9,876 nucleotides of DNA from an uncultured Beijerinckiaceae bacterium. GTDB lineage: Bacteria > Pseudomonadota > Alphaproteobacteria > Rhizobiales > Beijerinckiaceae. The position numbers were made by a program, and so were the translations under genes. Within the stretch, counting starts at the first letter, position 1; each line of letters starts with the position of its first letter. Below, in pieces: positions 5,846 through 9,876 of the stretch. The stretch spans positions 1 to 9,876 of the forward strand of contig CALMGA010000307.1 in assembly GCA_937863205.1 (NCBI GenBank), in the 5' to 3' direction. The notes under the pieces were generated by a model, which saw only the letters and a program-made list of their open reading frames with translations, was not told the origin of the DNA and did not search any database.

Positions 5846-7246
5846 TTGAGCAACGACGACGGCGCGCCGGTCAAGGAGCGCAAAAGCTTCTTCCGCCGGG
5901 TGTTCAGCCAAGCGGAGCCCGCGCCCTCGAAGCCTCCGCGCGTCAAGCCGGACTGGCACCCGCAGTCCGAAGCCGTCGAAGCGCGGCGCAGCCTCACCAA
6001 GGGTCTCGCGGAGCCCCAACCTGTCGACCTCAAGCCTGTCGACCTCAAGCCTGTCGACCTCAAGCCGGTCGAGGCCGGGCGGGTCGAGCTGCTTCCGCCC
6101 GAATCCCCTGCGATCCCGCGCGAGATGCCGGCGTCCGACACCGTGCCGCGCGCGCCGGCAAGCTTCGCGCAGGTCGAGGCCGCGCCGGTTCTCGCCGGCG
6201 TCGCCGCCCCGCCCGCCCTCGACGAGGCCGTCGCCTACCAACCGGTCGTCGATGATCCCGTCGTTGTTGACTCCGCGCCGCCCCCGTTCCTCGCCGCCGA
6301 GCCGGCTCCGCCCAAGGCGTCGTGGTGGTCGCGGCTGACGCAGGGGCTCGCCCGCTCGTCCTCCGCGATCGGCACCGGCATCGGCGACATCTTCACCAAG
6401 CGCAAGCTCGATGCCGCGATGCTGGAGGATCTCGAAGACGTGCTGATCCGCGCCGACCTCGGCGTCGCCACCGCGAGCCGCATCTGCGAAGCGGTCGGCA
6501 AGGGACGATACGACCGCGACGTGTCGCCCGACGAGGTCAAGGCCATCCTGGCGGCGGAAGTCGAGCGGGTGCTGGCGCCGCGCGCCGTCCCGCTCGCCGT
6601 GGAGCCGGCCGCCGGGGCGGCCAAGCCCTTCGTGATCCTGGTTGTCGGGGTGAACGGCTCGGGCAAGACCACCACCATCGGCAAGCTCGCCGCCAAGCTC
6701 ACCGGCGAGGGCCGCCGCGTGATGCTCGCCGCCGGCGACACCTTTCGCGCCGCCGCCATCGCCCAGCTCCGCATCTGGGGCGAACGGCTGGGCTGCGCGG
6801 TGATCGCCCGCGAGCAGGGATCGGACGCAGCCGGCCTCGCCTTCGAGGCGATCGAGGCGGCGCGCGCCGACGGCGCCGACGTGCTGCTGATCGACACCGC
6901 CGGGCGGCTGCAGAACCGCACCGAGTTGATGGCGGAGCTGGAAAAGATCATCCGCGTGATGCGCAAGCTCGACAAAACGGCGCCGCACGCCGTGCTGCTG
7001 GTGCTTGATGCCACCGTGGGGCAGAACGCGATGAGCCAGGTCGAGATCTTCGGCCGGGTCGCCGGCGTCACCGGCCTGGTGATGACCAAGCTCGACGGCA
7101 CCGCGCGGGGCGGCATCCTGGTCGCCATCGCCGAGCGCTTCGGGCTGCCGGTGCACTTCATCGGGGTCGGCGAAACGGCCGAGGACCTGGAGCCCTTCGC
7201 CGCCCGCGACTTCGCCGAAGCCATCGCAGGGCTCGCCCGCGCCTGA
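5846..7246 (+). CDS. ftsY: Signal recognition particle receptor FtsY
   Basis: FtsY is the SRP-receptor GTPase that docks ribosome-nascent chain complexes at the inner membrane. This 466-aa protein has a basic amphipathic N-terminus (KERKSFFRRVF, 10-20) suited to membrane contact. A proline/acidic A-like region follows to about 158, then the helical N domain (from WWSRLTQGLARS, 160-171). The GTPase G domain carries GVNGSGKTTTIGKLA (268-282), GDTFRAAA (297-304), DTAGR (350-354) and TKLDGTARGG (414-423), and ends FIGVGETAEDLEPF. All core motifs are intact. The start is TTG 5846, giving the usual short N-terminus before the basic helix. No in-frame ATG occurs near it; the next Met (residue 94) would remove the targeting helix. 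Residues 59-73 are three exact PVDLK units. The downstream neighbour is a DUF1223 gene, 111 bp away. Confidence 0.96.
   Translation: MSNDDGAPVKERKSFFRRVFSQAEPAPSKPPRVKPDWHPQSEAVEARRSLTKGLAEPQPVDLKPVDLKPVDLKPVEAGRVELLPPESPAIPREMPASDTVPRAPASFAQVEAAPVLAGVAAPPALDEAVAYQPVVDDPVVVDSAPPPFLAAEPAPPKASWWSRLTQGLARSSSAIGTGIGDIFTKRKLDAAMLEDLEDVLIRADLGVATASRICEAVGKGRYDRDVSPDEVKAILAAEVERVLAPRAVPLAVEPAAGAAKPFVILVVGVNGSGKTTTIGKLAAKLTGEGRRVMLAAGDTFRAAAIAQLRIWGERLGCAVIAREQGSDAAGLAFEAIEAARADGADVLLIDTAGRLQNRTELMAELEKIIRVMRKLDKTAPHAVLLVLDATVGQNAMSQVEIFGRVAGVTGLVMTKLDGTARGGILVAIAERFGLPVHFIGVGETAEDLEPFAARDFAEAIAGLARA
6020..6064 (+). repeat. Three perfect 15-bp tandem repeats inside ftsY (PVDLK x3)
   Basis: CCTGTCGACCTCAAG is repeated exactly at 6020-6034, 6035-6049 and 6050-6064, in frame, and encodes Pro-Val-Asp-Leu-Lys three times. 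It is followed by a diverged PVEAG. The nucleotide identity points to recent slippage expansion in the disordered acidic region of FtsY. Copy number is likely to vary between strains without breaking the frame. Confidence 0.9.
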
Positions 7247-7357
7247 CGCGAGAGCACAGTGGCGCACGACCTCGCCTGATTCACCCGCTTGTGACTCGCC
7301 ACCGCGGCCGGGGCGGGGCGTAGTGCCGGCTGAAGCGGTGGACACAGGTGACGGCGG

Positions 7358-8137
7358 ATGGATGTCGGACGACGAATCGGCTGGCTGCTCGCGGCGGCGC
7401 TGCCGCTGCTGTGCGCCCCGGCCGGCACGCAGGCAGGGGAAACCGCCCGCATCAGCCGCGTCATCGAGCTGTTCACCAGCCAGGGCTGCCCGAAGTGCCC
7501 GGCCGCCGATCAACTCATCGGCGACATCGCCCGCGAGCCCGACACGGTGGCCCTGTCGTTTCCCGTCGACACCTGGGATTACGGCGGCTGGAAGGATACG
7601 CTGGCCTCGCCGGCCTCCACCCAGCGCCAGCACGCCTATGCGGCGGCGCGCGGCGACGATCTCATCTACACGCCGCAGGTTGTGGTGGATGGCTTGCAGG
7701 CGCAGCCCGGCGCCGACCGTTCGGCGATCGTGCAAACCTCCGATACCCTGAAGGATGATGCGGCGGCGTTGAGAGTGCTGATCAGCCTGAGTGAAGCCAA
7801 CGGCCGACTCGTCATCGCTGTTGGCGAAGCGACCGGGGCGGAGTCCCCGTCCCATCCCGTTCGTTCTCCGGCTGACGGTCCGGTCGGCGTCTACGTGCTT
7901 CGCGTGGCCCGCGCCGCCACCGTGTCCATCGACCGGGGCGAGAACTCCGGCCGCAGCCTCACCTACACCAACGTGGTGCGGGCGATGCAGAAGATCGGCG
8001 ATTGGGGCGGCGTGCCGGTCCGCTTCGACCTGGTCGACCTGAAAGCCGAGGACGAGGGTTACGTGGTGCTGCTGCAGGCCGGTACGCCGGTCAGGCTCGG
8101 CGCCATCCTGGCGGCGGCGAAGACCCCGGGCCTGTAG
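7358..8137 (+). CDS. Exported DUF1223 (thioredoxin-like fold) protein
   Basis: This 259-aa protein matches the DUF1223 family of alphaproteobacterial secreted proteins with a thioredoxin-like fold. A signal peptide spans residues 1 to about 26 (RR, then LLAAALPLLCAPAG, cleavage near TQA-GE). The family hallmark follows: VIELFTSQGCPKCPAADQLI (35-54), with a CxxC pair at C44/C47. Next are VALSFPVDTWDYGGWKD (64-80), ASPASTQRQHAYA (83-95) and YTPQVVVDG (104-112). The C-terminal half is a beta-rich region ending LGAILAAAKTPGL. The CxxC suggests periplasmic thiol chemistry, but no substrate is known for the family. ATG 7358 has AGGTG 7 nt upstream. It is co-directional with ftsY, 111 bp after it, and convergent with the nadD block. 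Family is secure; function is unknown. Confidence 0.88.
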   Translation: MDVGRRIGWLLAAALPLLCAPAGTQAGETARISRVIELFTSQGCPKCPAADQLIGDIAREPDTVALSFPVDTWDYGGWKDTLASPASTQRQHAYAAARGDDLIYTPQVVVDGLQAQPGADRSAIVQTSDTLKDDAAALRVLISLSEANGRLVIAVGEATGAESPSHPVRSPADGPVGVYVLRVARAATVSIDRGENSGRSLTYTNVVRAMQKIGDWGGVPVRFDLVDLKAEDEGYVVLLQAGTPVRLGAILAAAKTPGL

Positions 8138-8151
8138 GCCGGCGCGGCTTA

Positions 8152-8248
8152 GAGCATCGGATCGCATATCGGATGCGATCCGATGCTCCAAGTCGTTGTG
8201 CCGCATCGGACTGATCCGAAAACCGCTGCGCACTTTTCGGTCCGATGC
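8152..8248. repeat. Two-hairpin RIME/REP-like intergenic repeat
   Basis: The first hairpin is GAGCATCGGATCGCA (8152-8166) pairing perfectly with TGCGATCCGATGCTC (8174-8188) around a 7-nt loop. The second has an outer stem GCATCGGA / TCCGATGC (8203-8210 / 8241-8248) and an inner stem CCGAAAA / TTTTCGG (8216-8222 / 8234-8240) around CCGCTGCGCAC, with a 5-nt bulge. The GATCCGAAAA...TTTTCGG arrangement and GAGCATC ends resemble the repeated intergenic mosaic elements of rhizobial genomes, from memory. It fills most of the gap between two convergent genes and may also end both transcripts. Confidence 0.75.
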
Positions 8249-8255
8249 TTTAGGG

Positions 8256-8528
8256 TCAGGCTTCCGTTTGGATCACGTGGATCTCGAATCCGAGGCCGTC
8301 GAAGGCCACCGTGCGCCGCCAAACGTGACACCGGTTCGGCACGTCCTCGAACGGCGCGCGGGAGGCGGCCTGCTGCAGCTTGGCGCGAAGGGCGTCGGTG
8401 AAGCCGGGAAACGCTGTGAGTGGCAGGTCGGTGGTCCAATCTTTCGTGGCGGCCCTGGGATTGCTGACCCGGCTTTGCGCGATGTAGCTGCGCCCTTTGT
8501 GAACCACGACGCAGGTGTAGAGCGGCAC
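8256..8528 (-). CDS. Hypothetical protein (90 aa), GTG start coupled to nadD
   Basis: I cannot name this family. The frame runs from GTG 8528-8526 (M-PLYTCVVVHKGRSYIAQSR) to TGA 8256-8258. The GTG lies 2 nt after the nadD TAG, so translation is probably coupled, with AGGCGAG in the nadD tail as a possible ribosome binding site. The open frame continues upstream inside nadD, but that part is Arg/Pro-rich shadow sequence; protein-like composition starts at the GTG. The protein alternates strand-like segments (YTCVVVH, FEIHVIQTEA) with a central helix (ALRAKLQQAASRA), and has DWTTDLPLTAFPGF and VPNRCHVWRRTVAF. It has no signal peptide or membrane segment, so it is presumably cytoplasmic. In many relatives the gene after nadD is rsfS; this protein does not resemble RsfS. 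Codon use matches its neighbours. Confidence 0.75.
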   Translation of the reverse strand: MPLYTCVVVHKGRSYIAQSRVSNPRAATKDWTTDLPLTAFPGFTDALRAKLQQAASRAPFEDVPNRCHVWRRTVAFDGLGFEIHVIQTEA

Positions 8529-8530
8529 GC

Positions 8531-9151
8531 CTAACTCGCCTGCTGCGGACAACCGGACCGGATCGCCGTGGATGACTGGAACGAGCGCCGGCCGTACAGG
8601 AACACCCAGGCCGGTGGTTTGGTGTCGGCGAGCAGGTGCGCCCGGCCCTCGCCGATCCGATCGGCGGCGAAGGCGGTCGCCGCCGGCCCGCGGGCGGCGC
8701 GCAGCGTCGAGCCCGGCCGGTCGATCACCGCGAGCGGCACGGTCTCGACGATGAAGCGCCAACGCTTCCAGCGGTGCAGGTCGGCCAGCGCGTCGGCGCC
8801 CATCAGCCATACGAAGCGCACCGAGGGCGAGCGGGCGACAAGGGCGGCGAGCACGTCGCAGCTGTAGGTCGAGCCGAGCTTTTGTTCGTAGGCGGAAACG
8901 GCGATGCGGGGATGGGCGGCGACCCGGGCGGCGGCCGCCATGCGTTCGCCGATCGACGGCAGGCCGCGCGTGTCCTTGAGCGGGTTGCCGGGGCTTATCA
9001 GCCACCACACGGCGTCGAGGCCGAGCCGGCGCAGGGCGATGAGGCTCGCCGCCCGGTGCCCCTCGTGCGGCGGGTTGAAGGAGCCGCCGAACAGGCCGAT
9101 GCGCTGGCCCCGCCCGTGCGGGGGCAGGCCGGCGAAGCTGCGGGACATCAT
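8531..9151 (-). CDS. nadD: Nicotinate-nucleotide adenylyltransferase
   Basis: NadD transfers AMP from ATP to nicotinate mononucleotide, making deamido-NAD in the NAD biosynthesis pathway in the cytoplasm. This 206-aa protein is of normal length. It has the nucleotidyltransferase signature GGSFNPPHEGH (22-32, containing the HxGH-type site), WWLISPGNPLKD (49-60), FVWLMGADALADLHRWKRW (113-131) and the C-terminal SSTAIR (193-198) that contacts ATP phosphates. The start is the first of two adjacent ATG codons (9151 and 9148), preceded by a G-rich stretch; either could be used. It is 49 nt downstream of proA on the same strand, the order seen in many Hyphomicrobiales, and is followed after 2 nt by a 90-aa gene, suggesting one transcript. 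Confidence 0.95.
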   Translation of the reverse strand: MMSRSFAGLPPHGRGQRIGLFGGSFNPPHEGHRAASLIALRRLGLDAVWWLISPGNPLKDTRGLPSIGERMAAAARVAAHPRIAVSAYEQKLGSTYSCDVLAALVARSPSVRFVWLMGADALADLHRWKRWRFIVETVPLAVIDRPGSTLRAARGPAATAFAADRIGEGRAHLLADTKPPAWVFLYGRRSFQSSTAIRSGCPQQAS

Positions 9152-9200
9152 GCCCCCGCCGTCATTGGGATGAAGGAATCACCGGGGAAGCATCACCTCG

Positions 9201-9876
9201 TCACGGCCGCACCTGCCCGTCGCCGTGAACCCGATACTTGAAGGTGGTGAGCTGTTCCACCCCGACGGGACCGCGGGCGTGCAGGCGGCCCGTGGCGATG
9301 CCGATCTCGCCGCCGAAGCCGAACTCGCCGCCATCGGCGAACTGCGTCGAGGCGTTGTGCAGCACGATGGCCGAATCGACCTCGCGCAGGAAGCGCGCGG
9401 CGGCGGCGGGATCCTCGCTCACGATGCAATCGGTGTGGCGGGATCCGTAGCGCTCGATGTGGGCGATCGCCTCGTCGAGCCCGTCCACGGTCCTGACGGC
9501 CAGCACGGCATCGAGGTACTCGGTGCGCCAATCCTCGGCGGTGGCGGGGATGACGCGGGCATCGAGGGCGCCGGTCGGCACGTCGCCGCGGATCTCGCAG
9601 CCGGCGTCGAGCATCGCCGTCACCAGCTCGCGGCGCAGCGGCGAGTCCGCGTCGATCAGCAGGGTTTCGGCGGCGCCGCAGACGCTGGTGCGCCGCAGCT
9701 TGGAGTTGCGCAGCACGGCCAGGGCCTTGCCGCGATCGGCGCTGGCGTCGACGTAGACGTGATTCACCCCGTCGAGGTGGGCGAAGACCGGCACGCGCGC
9801 TTCCGCCTGCACGCGGGCGACGAGGCTGCGGCCGCCACGGGGCACGATCACGTCGACCGTGCCGTCGAGACCGCCG
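9201..9876 (-). CDS. proA: Glutamate-5-semialdehyde dehydrogenase (gamma-glutamyl phosphate reductase), N-terminus off the window
   Basis: ProA reduces gamma-glutamyl phosphate to glutamate-5-semialdehyde with NADPH, the second step of proline synthesis. The window holds the C-terminal 224 or so residues of an enzyme usually about 420-430 aa; the frame stays open to the right edge ([18 protein letters not shown]). Visible motifs are [24 protein letters not shown], and [19 protein letters not shown] with the catalytic Cys. The C-terminal [20 protein letters not shown] and [20 protein letters not shown] boxes are also present and typical. The Val read as a start at 9851 is internal. nadD follows 49 nt downstream. 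No damage is seen in the visible part. Confidence 0.95.
   Translation of the reverse strand, partial: GGLDGTVDVIVPRGGRSLVARVQAEARVPVFAHLDGVNHVYVDASADRGKALAVLRNSKLRRTSVCGAAETLLIDADSPLRRELVTAMLDAGCEIRGDVPTGALDARVIPATAEDWRTEYLDAVLAVRTVDGLDEAIAHIERYGSRHTDCIVSEDPAAAARFLREVDSAIVLHNASTQFADGGEFGFGGEIGIATGRLHARGPVGVEQLTTFKYRVHGDGQVRP

Noticed and set aside
5643..5849. 68-codon plus-strand frame just before ftsY
   Set aside because: Ser/Arg-rich low-complexity translation, no ribosome binding site, and it overlaps the ftsY start.
5813..8233. 806-codon minus-strand open frame opposite ftsY and the DUF1223 gene
   Set aside because: It spans two recognised genes and the spacer between them, lacks any domain and has shadow-like composition.
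1..9876. CRISPR array, tRNA, insertion sequence or toxin-antitoxin pair
   Set aside because: Looked for throughout. No regularly spaced repeats, cloverleaf-like sequence, transposase motif or paired small genes were seen.

Overview
This is a GC-rich, gene-dense stretch of an alphaproteobacterial chromosome, most likely Hyphomicrobiales (Rhizobiales). The support is the very high GC at third codon positions, the proA-nadD gene pair, an FtsY with an acidic/proline-rich N-terminal extension, and a two-hairpin intergenic repeat containing the GATCCGAAAA...TTTTCGG motif that is common in rhizobial genomes. Genus cannot be told from the window. No rRNA, tRNA, CRISPR array, transposase or phage gene was seen.

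Layout, left to right. The 3' part of a fasciclin-domain gene (+) enters from the left edge and ends at a strong hairpin terminator (551-579). A minus-strand block follows, read from right to left: a Tat-signal protein-L-isoaspartate O-methyltransferase homologue (3784-4698), a 14-helix membrane protein with a central spermidine-synthase-like domain (913-3609), and a small hypothetical protein (544-789). Divergent from this block is an XRE-cupin regulator (4956-5564). The 257-bp region between the two contains a perfect 14-bp tandem repeat and a perfect 6-2-6 palindrome. Next come ftsY (5846-7246), with a TTG start and three copies of a 15-bp in-frame repeat, and an exported DUF1223 protein (7358-8137). 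A RIME-like repeat (8152-8248) separates these from a second minus-strand block, in transcription order proA (partial), nadD, and a 90-aa GTG-start gene that begins 2 nt after the nadD stop.

The housekeeping parts are ftsY (SRP receptor, membrane protein targeting), nadD (NAD synthesis) and proA (proline synthesis). The most unusual part is the 544-5564 region. Both enzymes of the minus-strand block have SAM-type Rossmann folds. One carries a twin-arginine signal. In the other, charge distribution puts the SAM-type domain on the periplasmic side. Next to them is a regulator of a class whose known members often sense polyamines. I treat this as a candidate undescribed envelope methyltransferase / aminopropyltransferase-like module. 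The gene content and topology cues are visible in the sequence; the joint function is inference.
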